From: Rhexocercosporidium sp. MPI-PUGE-AT-0058
Lineage: Eukaryota > Ascomycota > Leotiomycetes > Helotiales
Length of the DNA stretch: 64,000 nucleotides
NCBI GenBank assembly: GCA_020746875.1
Contig: JAGTJL010000028.1
Span: forward strand, 388,131-452,130
Direction of reading: 5' to 3'
Below, in pieces: positions 23,423-32,829 of the stretch. Positions within the stretch are counted from its first letter, which is position 1. Each line of letters begins with the position of its first letter. Made by a program: the position numbers and the translations under genes. Under the pieces are notes generated by a model. It saw only the letters and a list, made by a program, of their open reading frames with translations. It was not told the DNA's origin and searched no databases.

Positions 23423-23520
23423 ATTAGCTGGATTAATCGTGGAGGGTGAGAAAATCAGTAAAATGCCCTCTAGCGCACAGACCCATGGTCGAAGGCTCGT
23501 TATCTACTGACAGATTCAAT

Positions 23521-23538
23521 AATCAGGCAGCACAAAGC
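23521..23538 (-). repeat. Retroelement 3' tail-like repeat, copy 1
   Basis: AATCAGGCAGCACAAAGC is repeated identically at 24846-24863. On the minus strand both copies read GCTTTGTGCTGCCTGATT; copy 2 continues into a GATT repeat. A shared end followed by a short tandem tail is what the 3' end of a LINE or SINE looks like. Nearby at 23634-23660 is a B-box-like GTTCGAATCC. Classification is tentative. Confidence 0.4.
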
Positions 23539-24475
23539 GGGCGGCTGGAGAGGTAGCTGGCACTGCCTCTCTGGTGAGCACCTGCTGTGTATACTCTTCT
23601 CACGGCCAGAGTCGAGGAAGACAGCTTGTGCAGGCAAGTTCGAATCCTGCGGCAGCCAACCTATCATACTCAAGATAACAGCGTGGCTAGGAGGATAATG
23701 GATTTGCGAGTAGCGACGGCAACCTCGAAAGCGACTGCGACTCGATCTCGGTTTGTCCTTTGGGCATGACAGTTCACGCGCGGCTCCGGTCATAGTGGCA
23801 GATAGGATTGTGCTAGGGAGCGACCACGGGCGGTGGTCAGCATAAGAGGAAGTTGGCTGCTGTAAAGCGTTCGTGCAAGCCGGCGGCAACTCCTCAGGGT
23901 TTTCCTACCTTAACACAGCTTTAATTGGATCACCCAGATCTCAGATGCAGTAATATTATACACAGTACAACAAAACAAACACACAGCACGCACTATTCTG
24001 CTGATTTGAGAGAACATCACTATTTCCTGTGACCGCAGTCCTGCCCGGGCGGGTTCTCGAACCCTTATCGAAAGAACATCGCTAATTTACAGAGCACACA
24101 GCAGGTACTTGGCCCACACAGGGCACACAGTCACACGATTTAGAGAGTCAAAGGTTTACGGGATTTTGGAGTTGTAGGGGTATAGAAGAGGCGACTTGGA
24201 CGAGAGAGAACGTTGTTGGGAATGTTTTTCCTTGTGAGGACCGGTGGACCAGGGGTCGTGGAATCACGGTTGCTGTGGCTAGCGGAGTCGCAATATAGCT
24301 TCACTGTAGTTGTATTTTACTAGGTATTTAGGGTCCGCAGACACAGGAGGATAGTTAGTCGCTGAGTCAGAGCCTTATACCAAAGCTATAAACAAAGCAC
24401 TTCTGTCAACCTTTATGTATATATACGTAGATAGAAGCCAGACCACTCAGTGGAGAAGGTTGCTGGTCATACGGA
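23539..24475. other. Intergenic, repeat-derived
   Basis: No gene recognised. The stretch between two retroelement-like tails and the MITE contains short tandem-like words and a B-box-like sequence but no coding signal. Confidence 0.4.
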
Positions 24476-24711
24476 GGTACAGCGGTTAAGTGTGGTAATA
24501 GCACTAGCAGGGGGGTCCCTTGCCCACTGATTTCAACACTTCATAACTTTACAACCACGCATTCAAAAAATTTTATTTCAACGATAGAATGGTCTTTAAA
24601 AGAATCTCTACTTGTAGTTACTTTTTTATATTTTTTTTGTGCGTTGTTGCGTTGCAGGCGGAGTTATTCTAGACCCCTGCTAGTGCTATTACCACACTTA
24701 ACCGTTGTACC
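24476..24711. mobile_element. MITE, 236 bp with ~40-bp inverted repeats
   Basis: The left end (24476-24517) and the reverse complement of the right end (24672-24711) agree over about 40 bp, with one substitution and a 2-bp length difference in a G run. Both ends contain GGTTAAGTGTGGTAATAGCA. The interior is AT-rich and has no reading frame, so this is a non-autonomous DNA element. A clear target duplication was not resolved; similarity continues weakly outwards (TCATACGG versus TCGTACGA), so the true ends may lie a few bases further out. It sits 1 kb from the Tc1-type fragment but does not match that fragment's visible sequence. Confidence 0.8.
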
Positions 24712-24830
24712 ATCGTACGAGTGTGATGAAGTGAGTTGCGTTTCCTGAGGTAGATGCAGTTCGGCAACTGGTGCCAAAGCTGGGTCATTCCGGCATAGCT
24801 GTCCAAACGGATGGCTGGAACCGTGTATGA

Positions 24831-24863
24831 ATCAATCAATCAATCAATCAGGCAGCACAAAGC
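24831..24863 (-). repeat. Retroelement 3' tail with (AATC)n, copy 2
   Basis: (AATC)n at 24831-24850 joins GGCAGCACAAAGC, giving on the minus strand ...GCTGCCTGATTGATTGATT. Upstream on the minus strand (24885-24905) is TTGCTCAATGGTTAAAGC, which resembles a pol III A box, so a SINE is one possibility. Length and 5' end are not defined. Confidence 0.45.
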
Positions 24864-25498
24864 CACACTGATGCATACCGGCTTTAACCATTGAGCAACG
24901 GGCCAGCAGACACAGTTCAAAGGCTGTGTAACCCAAACCAAGTGGGCTATGATTCGAGAATTCCACTGGTCGTCGTACGCAGAGACCTTACTAACACCCC
25001 GGTCTGCATTTATGTACTTTCTGATTCGCTGTATCCCCACTTCTGTATTTCCTAGCAGATGCTCTGCATTTGTCTGATAGATAAGAGGATGTCACGACTA
25101 GATATAGTTCAGAAGGGTGAATTGTCCATGTCCCATCATATCTTCCGCCATCCCAGCGGACCCTGCCATGTCTCGTGCATTTGGACCCTGCTCTTGGCCT
25201 CGATCCTTGCTCCAAGTATGTAGCTCCACTCGGAATTCTTTCTGTACCCCAGTGCTAATGCGGAAGATCGAAGACTATCACAGGGTTCCTCGGTCCACGC
25301 GAGAAGAAACCAGCCACCCTGATTCCTGAGCCGTCAACCCCCCAAAACACCCGAGAAGACACACAAACTCACCAAGCTTCCTACAACGAGGAGCCGAATG
25401 ACCGAACGCACGAGCCGCACGATTATTATAGCTTCTCTGAAGATTCATCCTTGCCGAGTCGCTCGTCTACGAGCCAGATAATTCTAAAAGAGCAAACC
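24864..25498. other. Upstream region of the kinase-HET gene
   Basis: The reading frame of the next gene stays open upstream of its first ATG back to a stop near 25257. It might be joined by an intron with a GTATGT donor at about 25217 to an ATG at 25128. This would add a 5' exon; evidence is only the consensus splice sites and phase. Confidence 0.35.
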
Positions 25499-28400
25499 AT
25501 GCCATCAGAAGCCAAGATAGATATGTCTGCGGACACGCTTAAGGGCGTGCTCACCAACATCAGGGCGGTGACGGTGTCGAAAAAGAAGAATAATAAGAAG
25601 TTTATTCCAGAGACTCTCTTGGCGAAAGTTATGAATCCCACGGCTGTGAAGGGAGTTCTTGAGGAGCAGAGGAAAAAATTAGACCTCAAGTCCACCGTTA
25701 CTATCGACAAATTGGCCAACTTCTTTAGCAAAGAAGCGTTCAAGATATTTGCAATCCTCGCAACCAATAATCTCTTCGGCTTGGCCGAGCACTTTTGGCA
25801 GCATGACTTCCAGAACGACTTGCTTCCAGTCAGAAAGAGGTGGTTGAATGATAATGATGATGATGATTGGGAAATCGAGTCATGCATAGATGGAGACCAA
25901 ATTGTCGCTGAAATCCGCGAGCAAATCCAAGCCAAAGTCCACCAGGTTTTCTCTTGGGGCGACAACAGTCCATGGGGCGAAACGGATAACTTGGTCAGAC
26001 AATTCTGCGACTTTTGGCAATGGGAGTTCGTCCCTCCAGTTTTCGTCGAAGACAGATTTCGGTATGAGTTTCCAGATGAAATCCACTTACCCTTTACACG
26101 TATTGGAGAACAGAAGCAGCCGAAATCGGACACCTTTTATAGCTACGTGCAGGAGATGAGTATCCATGCAGATCACCTTCCAAAGGCTCTTGTAAGACAC
26201 CTCAAACTTCTTGTGAACTGAAAGTAAGGTTTCTATATTCACTGACCTATTGGTAGGAAACTGCTATGGATGATCAGAACAATCATCGTGTTGCTATTAA
26301 GCAGCTGAAGCAGTCGGGCCCAAACTTCAAGAAGGTGGCCGCAGACGAAGCCAGCGTTCTCGAGATAATGCGAGAGCTCGGAGAGGAACACCACTTAATC
26401 AAAGCCATCGCGTACTACCAGAAAGGAGAGGACCTCCACTATTTCATATTTCCCTGGGCGGAACTAGGAAATCTTTGGGAATTTTGGACTTCGAGAAATA
26501 AAAGCCCCGAGACAGACCCAGACTATATGATCTGGGCATTGACGCAGCTCACAGGCTTGGCTAGCGCCCTTGAAGCGCTGCACCATATGGCTACTGATAC
26601 TGACGTCAACTGCCGTCACGGCGACCTAAAACCCCTCAACATTCTCTGTTTCAAGACAGAAGATGGTGGTAACCACAATCCGAGACTGGTTATCACCGAC
26701 GTCGGCCTCGCCAGAGTTCATAACGAGGCGACCCGCGAGCGTGGTAAAACTACAACTGCGGCCTGGACTATCAGGTACGCAGCGCCAGAGCTCGTAGTTG
26801 ACTCTAACACGACTCGATCCCGACGATTCGACATTTGGTCCTTTGGATGTATTCTACTAGAATGCGTCGTTTGGCTCTTATATGGCTCCAAGAAGCTGTT
26901 GGAATTTGCTCACGATCCCGAGGAACCGTTTTACGAACTTTTACCTCCAGCACCCGGCTTTCAGACGAGAGACCTATCAGCTCGACATCTGGAAGTCGAG
27001 ATCAAGGAGAAGAAGACTCTTCAGGTTCATAGTAGAGTTCAATATTGGATCACCTACATCAAGAAGCACGATTGGCGCTATTCTAAAGGGACAGCACTTC
27101 AAAAGTTGGTTGACCTGATCGTCGATAGGATGTTGAAAGTGGATCTTGGTCCTTTGGGCCCTGCTGACAGAGACAACTCTATTCCATCCACCAGAAATCC
27201 CCCCTCATCCCCTAATACACCAGGCCAAATAGTAACAGAAACTATGACGAAAGAGCCGATTCCAGCTTCCCAGAAGTCTATCCCAGTTATAACGAAAACC
27301 CTCGTCGGTGAGCAAGACTCAACTTTACAACTACCTCCCCCAAGTATCAAACGTCTTAGAAAGGCTAGAACCTGGGGCCGAAAAGGAAAAGCTACGAATC
27401 ATCTGTCTCGCGATCCACAGTATCGTGCCTATGCTCCAGAAGTAAAGGAGAAGTTGGAGGCTATTCTTGAGGAATTGGAAAATGGGAATATCGAGGCGTT
27501 TGGAAGTAAGCCCTCAAATGAAACAGCAGCGGCCCCGGGACCTTCACCGGCACCCATCGTTGGAAACGCTGGTGGTCTCGGAATTCCTGGCGAACCTGAC
27601 CGCACCTGGGTATGTGAACCTTCTTTAGACTACGATATCACTTCATTTTCTAATTCTGTCTTAGCAAAATGTGAGCCTCTAATTAGACTTTGATCAATTC
27701 ACTGTCGTCGCTAACGAACTTGTCCCTTGAAAAGGAAGTAAGCTCATAGGATACTGTGGTTTGCTTGATACTAATACTCATCCTCCTTCTCTCTAGTACG
27801 TAAGTAACACCAGGTCATGCAATCGAATTAATTAGGAAGTTTAAAAGGCTAATTTTTGATTTTCGCCCTATTTTGGCTGAGCAGAGAGTAAGTCCCTTCA
27901 CGCTAATAATAACTGTGATTCCCATTTGGCCAACATATTTACTAAACGGCCGCCTATTCCTAGTTTGTGAGTATTTCAGTGACGGCACTCATTTGAGCTC
28001 TGTGACTAATTTACCTTCCAACAGACTGTACGTCGATTATCAAGTCCTGTTTTATCAATTTTGAAGTAGCGAGCTACTTATTTCATGGAAATGCCATCGC
28101 TGACCATTCTTTTTACAGCCTGTTAGATACCTCCCTTCTCCTTTCCACAGGCGCAAGCTAAAGTACCTCCAGCTAACCGATAACTGGGATTATGCCCCTG
28201 ATGACACTATTGCTAGAAAAGTTCTTACCGGCCTTTACTCAAAGACAATATTACCCTTATTCCGCGAATCTTCTAAACTTTGTCACCGCTGCATTAGTTT
28301 GAGATTATGGTCTCTTAATTGTACTTTTGTGGACTCGCTCGCGGGACTAGAAGAGAAGGCCAACACAGAGGGATGTGAACTATGCAGCTTGCTTTTACAA

Positions 28401-30215
28401 GGCCTTCAGGTTCGGATAAAAAGACATTCCGACTTCGTCCGCTTCGCCAGAATTGGTTCATACTTAACCATTGATGATGGTCAAGGCCAAGCTTTCGCCA
28501 ACCTCTACAAAATGCCAGGTGTGTGCAGAGCTTAATAAGGCTTAATTTGTCTTTGCCACTGCTCACAATCCAACAGGTTTTCAAAATGATGATTTGCAGA
28601 GTATTCAGCTGGGGCTTTCCAGACTGCCTAGTGCCGGCAGCGAGACGCATTACAAGATCCTGAGAGAATGGATTCGCTCTTGCGACAGAACCGATCAATG
28701 CTACCCGAAACATCTTGACTTTCTCCCCACACGGCTTCTGGACGTCAGCAGTAGTGACTCCAAAACCATCAGGCTCCTGGACATAGGGCGAGGCAACACT
28801 GTGCCGAGAAGATACATTGCTCTATCCCACCGTTGGGGTTCGCCAGAACATAACACCAAGTTCTGCACTTACAAGTCCAACATCGAGGATTTTAAACTAG
28901 GCATTAATATAAGCCGGCTCCCAAAGACCTTCCAGGATGCCGTCAACGTCACCCGTGGTCTGGGTCTGGGATACCTTTGGATAGACTCGTTGTGTATTGT
29001 CCAGGACGACGAAAACGACTGGGAGGCAGAGGCCAAACTTATGGGGCGCGTCTTTAGTTCAGCATACTGCACTATTGCAGCCAGCTGTGCCAGCGGGAGC
29101 AGCGACGGGTTCCTCAAGCCAAGGCAGGGGAGAAGAACTGTCGTAATGCAGGGGCCCCAAGGAGACGAGATCTTTTGCGTATGTGAGGCTATCGACGACT
29201 TCTACCGAGATGTCGACCAGGGTGAGCTAAATCAGAGGGGCTGGGTCCTGCAGGAGCGAGCACTGTCACGACGGACAATCTACTTCACGGAGACCCAGTC
29301 GTACTGGGAATGCGGAGGAGGCGTGCGGTGCGAGACAATGACAAAGATGAAAAAGTACGTTATTACCTTCTCTCTCCTTCTGGGGACGAACTGTAATACC
29401 CAGGCTCCTGCCTCTATCTATAAGAACCAACCTATTCTATTCGCTTTGAGACTCAGTGCTAACCTATCTCCCTACCCAAAAGCCGCAAAGCATCGTTCCT
29501 TGGCGACTCCAACTTCCCCAATTCTGCCGAGAAATATGTCAAAGGGATGCGAATCGAGCTCTTCCAAGACCTCTATGAGCGCTACTCTCGATTAAACCTC
29601 TCATTCCCTTCAGACCGCCCCATCGCGATCAAAGGCCTTGAGTCCCGACTTATCGACACCTTCGGCACTACCGGTGGCTATGGTGTCTTTGACAAATACC
29701 TACACCGTTGTCTGCTTTGGCAACGAGCTGGCAAAGCACTGAAGCACATCGAAGCCTTCCGTGGTGGTAAATTAGTGCCGTCTTGGTCGTGGATGGCATA
29801 CGATGGTCCTATTCGCTATACCACCGTTCCTTTTGGCGAAGCTTCGTGGAATGGGGATATTACGTCACCTTTCACTAAGACTGGGCAGGCTCTGAGAGGA
29901 AGCGAACATGAAGGTGACGGTATTTCCACATCGATGCTTGAGTTAGAAACGCCAGTCTGGGATATCTTTGATACAAAAGACGGACAGATCATTCTGGACA
30001 ACCCGTCTCGTACCATTGATCAAGCTCTGCAGTGCGTCGTTGTTGGAAATGACAAGACAACGAACATAAATGGGCGGCAGGCGTATTATGTTTTGTTGGT
30101 TCTCTTCATTACAAACATCAATGAAAATCATGTGTATGAGAGGGTTGGAGTAGGTGTCTTGGATCGGCGCCACATTGCTCTTGATGGTAAACAAAGAATG
30201 GCTAAGATTCGATAG
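25499..30215 (+). CDS. Protein kinase-HET domain fusion protein
   Basis: I read this as one gene. Exons: 25499-26191, 26257-27609, 27665-27670, 27735-27737, 27797-27799, 27885-27887, 27964-27966, 28025-28027, 28119-28518, 28577-29354, 29483-30215. The total is 1325 codons plus stop with phase preserved at every junction. Residues 1-231 are a helical N-terminal region also seen in the 19.7-kb kinase. A kinase domain (about 232-500) has VAIKQL (Lys246), CRHGDLKPLN (Asp354) and AAPEL (Glu409). DFG is replaced by DVG (379-381), so activity is uncertain. A low-complexity linker reaches Trp682, then microexon residues 683-689, then NWDYAPDDTIARKVL (711-725) and a Cys-rich stretch (LCHRC, CELC). The HET domain follows, with YIALSHRWG (902-910) and LWIDSLCIVQDD (946-957). 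HET proteins control heterokaryon incompatibility and cell death on non-self recognition. The alternative is two adjacent genes. Confidence 0.75.
27610..28118 (+). other. Seven consecutive introns with 3-6-nt exons
   Basis: Introns 27610-27664, 27671-27734, 27738-27796, 27800-27884, 27888-27963, 27967-28024 and 28028-28118 (55-91 nt). Donors in order: GTATGT, GTGAGC, GTAAGC, GTAAGT, GTAAGT, GTGAGT, GTACGT. Branch candidates: TCTAATT, GCTAACG, ACTAATA, GCTAATT, ACTAAAC, ACTAATT, GCTGACC. All end in AG. The exons between them are CAAAAT, GAA, TAC, AGA, TTT and ACT, all in phase 0, adding Q-N-E-Y-R-F-T between the kinase half and the HET half. Nested splicing (stwintron-like) of the same block is an alternative. 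Confidence 0.7.
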
Positions 30216-30404
30216 TCCGATCACCTAGAAAGGAGACTCTTGTCTTCGAGAGACTTGGCATAATTAGACTTGAAAAGACGATAGGACTTTCAACTACAAC
30301 TTGTAAAAGTTCCAACGAAGTTTTGAAACTAAAATCCAAGATCCCATCTTTATATTCGCGTTTTATTCCGATTTATTTGTTGTTACTCCACCAACTAGAA
30401 GTAT
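30216..30404. other. Convergent 3' flanks
   Basis: Short interval between the kinase-HET gene and the bestrophin-like pseudogene on the opposite strand; AT-rich, with no feature recognised. Confidence 0.4.
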
Positions 30405-31395
30405 TTACCAGTCGAAAGTCCCATACACAATCCCAACATCTGCTAGCACTGTCGTACTTCTAAGTGTAGATCCGTTCATACTACTGCTTCTATTCTGAGG
30501 ATGTACTATAATATCATCTAAATCTAAGCGCAAAAGATTACAATACCGGTCAAAAGCTAAATCGTTCGGTCCTTCTCCCCATGGCTGACATGGACAATGA
30601 TTAGCAGAATGTTCTCACTTAGTCGAAAGTGCACTATCTTTGAATATGAATGATCAAACTCACGTTCTCAATTTCTAGTCCCGCCTCCGCAAGTGCAAAA
30701 AGCGCATATGCCGTAATTATCATCACGGCGACACTGCACCATCCGAGTTCACCCCACAGCTGACTCGGCAGCGCAAACACGAGTATCCATAAAATACGTG
30801 AGACGGCGATATTGTATCCGAGAGGGATCGGGGTTCTCAGGAGACGCTCACAAACAGAGATGACGCTTGTGAAGCCATTAATGTGAGGGAGGAAATGAGT
30901 GAGAACCTGGGTGCCCATGACACCGGGTGACATGAGACGGTAGCTTTCCACGATAGAGGAAAGCTGCAAAGTTAAAGTTACTGGATGTTTGGTTGCTGCA
31001 TAGTTGTACTGGAGTCAATATATTAATGCGAATTGGAGGAGCAAAGCAGTGGGGAGACTGACGTTTGGTAAATGGGAAAGCAGTTTTTCCAGATCGGTGC
31101 ATTCACTCCATTCTCTTTCCTCGCGAAGATGGTGTTTTAGAGCTGCTGCAAGTATATGTACACAACTTGTCACTTCCAATTTATCAGGTACCTCGTTCGA
31201 ATTTTCCGTCTCCTTTGCGGAAGGAAGCGGGTCATGCAGCCATGTTGTTCGTGCGAAAGATCGTGAATCGGCGGATAGTTTGTCCCATTGTATCGTCTCT
31301 CCCACCAGCGGCTGTAGGACTATTGCTTGTAAATATGATAGCGAGACCGACTATGAATCTCGTGATTTGGAGGAAAGTCACCTGTTCTGAAGCCG
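30405..31395 (-). pseudogene. Bestrophin/UPF0187-like channel, frame-disrupted
   Basis: Minus-strand exons 31063-30964 boundary upward, 30963-30664 and 30584-30405 are well formed. Introns 31062-30964 and 30663-30585 are canonical and in phase. The product shows SFARTTWLHDP, CERLLRTPIPLGYN, LGWCSVAVMIITAYALF and EIENPWGEGPNDLAFDRYC, the last being the family's C-terminal signature. Upstream, the segment FIVGLAIIFTSNS, the hallmark Arg-Trp-Trp box (SYSRWWERR, 31292-31315) and TIQWDKL lie in three successive frames. Each switch fits one missing base (about 31289 and 31314). Bestrophin-like proteins of this family are membrane anion channels. With two frameshifts in the conserved core this copy is probably dead, unless the sequence has errors. 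The first exon start was not identified. Confidence 0.7.
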
Positions 31396-32458
31396 AATGC
31401 TGACAAGCGGGATACTAGAGGAACTCGACTTCGGTCTTCTTGGTGATCCCTTCAGATTATGCGCCGGGTTGTTATCGTCGACAATATAGAGTATTAACTC
31501 GCCATTTTGGAATATCTAGCTATTATAAGTGTGCCTTTCTTTTTTCGACTTACTCTTTACAACCTTCAGTCTTTCCTGAGTAGCGGCAACACTTGGAAGC
31601 ATCTGGACAGCTAAGTTCGATTCAATCGAATGGCTCCAACATAATGATCCAGATACTGTTTAGTAGACAATGAAATGAAACATATTTAATTTAATATTTG
31701 GGAAGAGTCAAGTTTGGAAGTGACGAAATTGAGGTGCTTGCCGATCGATGCCCAAGGACAAATCACGTAATGCCCAACCTCATATTTATTTTGCTACAAT
31801 ATACGACAGAAAAATGATACATTACTTTGGAGTATCTACCGTTCTGGCTTCAACAGAATTTTTAGGAGTCTAACGCATGGCGTTACAAGCGATGAACCAT
31901 TGAAGTCTGATCTTACAACTCATGGCAGCGTTGAAACCGCTTTTCTGTTTCCTTGTTCTGGCTCGAATGACCCCGGACGTCCATGTATCATTTCTCGATG
32001 GGTTATTTACATTCGAAGCATCTGATGTATTTGCATCACGGACATTCTGGCCTTTGATTCACAATCTTATTATGATTTTCTCGATAACACTGCACAGTAT
32101 TAGTTTTTGATTCCCATAATCCCTCCATCAGGTTCTAGGAAGCACTTACAACGTGACATTCCCAAGAAATGACAAGTGTACGATCATAATGTGCTGGCTT
32201 TGGGCTATTGGGTGAAATTGCTTTGGGACTTGCTATCTTGGGGCTGGGCGTGAGGCGACGATGTAAATGCGATTTTCTACAGTAGTAGAAGGGTGACGGG
32301 ACTGAATCCAAGGCTAAAGCACAAGGCGAAGACAGTGTCTATTGAGAATCTAAAGGTAGAGATCTAAGAGGGTGGAGGGTGAGGACGAAACTGACCCCTT
32401 ATCACTTATGTATAAGCGAATATTGATCTAAAAATAGCTCCGGGGGAATCTCAGTCGC
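31396..32458. other. Intergenic, AT-leaning, no gene
   Basis: No convincing coding region. A short plus-strand frame at 31922-32110 has no support. Composition is AT-leaning. Confidence 0.4.
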
Positions 32459-32820
32459 GGCCATATATTTCCAATGCCTCGACTTTCTAGAGTATTATTT
32501 TACATGGCTCAACAGCCAAGCTTACATGCCGCTTTATATAGCTCAACTTAAACTTGTTCGTACTAAAAATCAGCTTCACTTACTCGAAGGAGGGAGGTAT
32601 ACTCACTCGAAAGGCAAAAGGAAGTATATTTAAAGGAAGCACACTTAAAGGAACAACGTGAAAATACTATTAATTATGCAAATGGCCTTATTTTTGGCCC
32701 TGTTGCTATAATATCTTCTCGCGTCACGTATATCGCGTTATACAAAGCAGCATGTAAGCTTGGCTGTTGAGCCATGTAAAATAATATTCTAGAAAGTCGA
32801 GGCATTGGAAACATACGGCC
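32459..32820. mobile_element. Mutator-type MITE with 9-bp target duplication
   Basis: A 362-bp element. Its ends form terminal inverted repeats of about 75-80 bp, starting GGCC and sharing CCAATGCCTCGACTTTCTAG and then TTTTACATGGCTCAACAGCC. The few mismatches between the arms are transitions. CTCAGTCGC is present directly before (32450-32458) and directly after (32821-32829), a perfect 9-bp target-site duplication. Long inverted repeats plus a 9-bp duplication are the signature of Mutator-like elements. The interior has no transposase, so it is non-autonomous. The intact duplication argues that insertion was fairly recent. Confidence 0.9.
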
Positions 32821-32829
32821 CTCAGTCGC

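Noticed and set aside
23634..23660. tRNA gene with GTTCGAATCC arm
   Set aside because: The T-arm has an A-C mismatch and the 5' acceptor strand matching GGCAGCC is absent; treated as a possible SINE trace only.
28122..28150. 29-nt intron after 28121
   Set aside because: Too short, and the sequence 28119-28151 is open in the same phase without removing it.
32251..32262. Further copy of the array motif (GGCGACG)
   Set aside because: Only seven core bases match and no opposed partner lies nearby.
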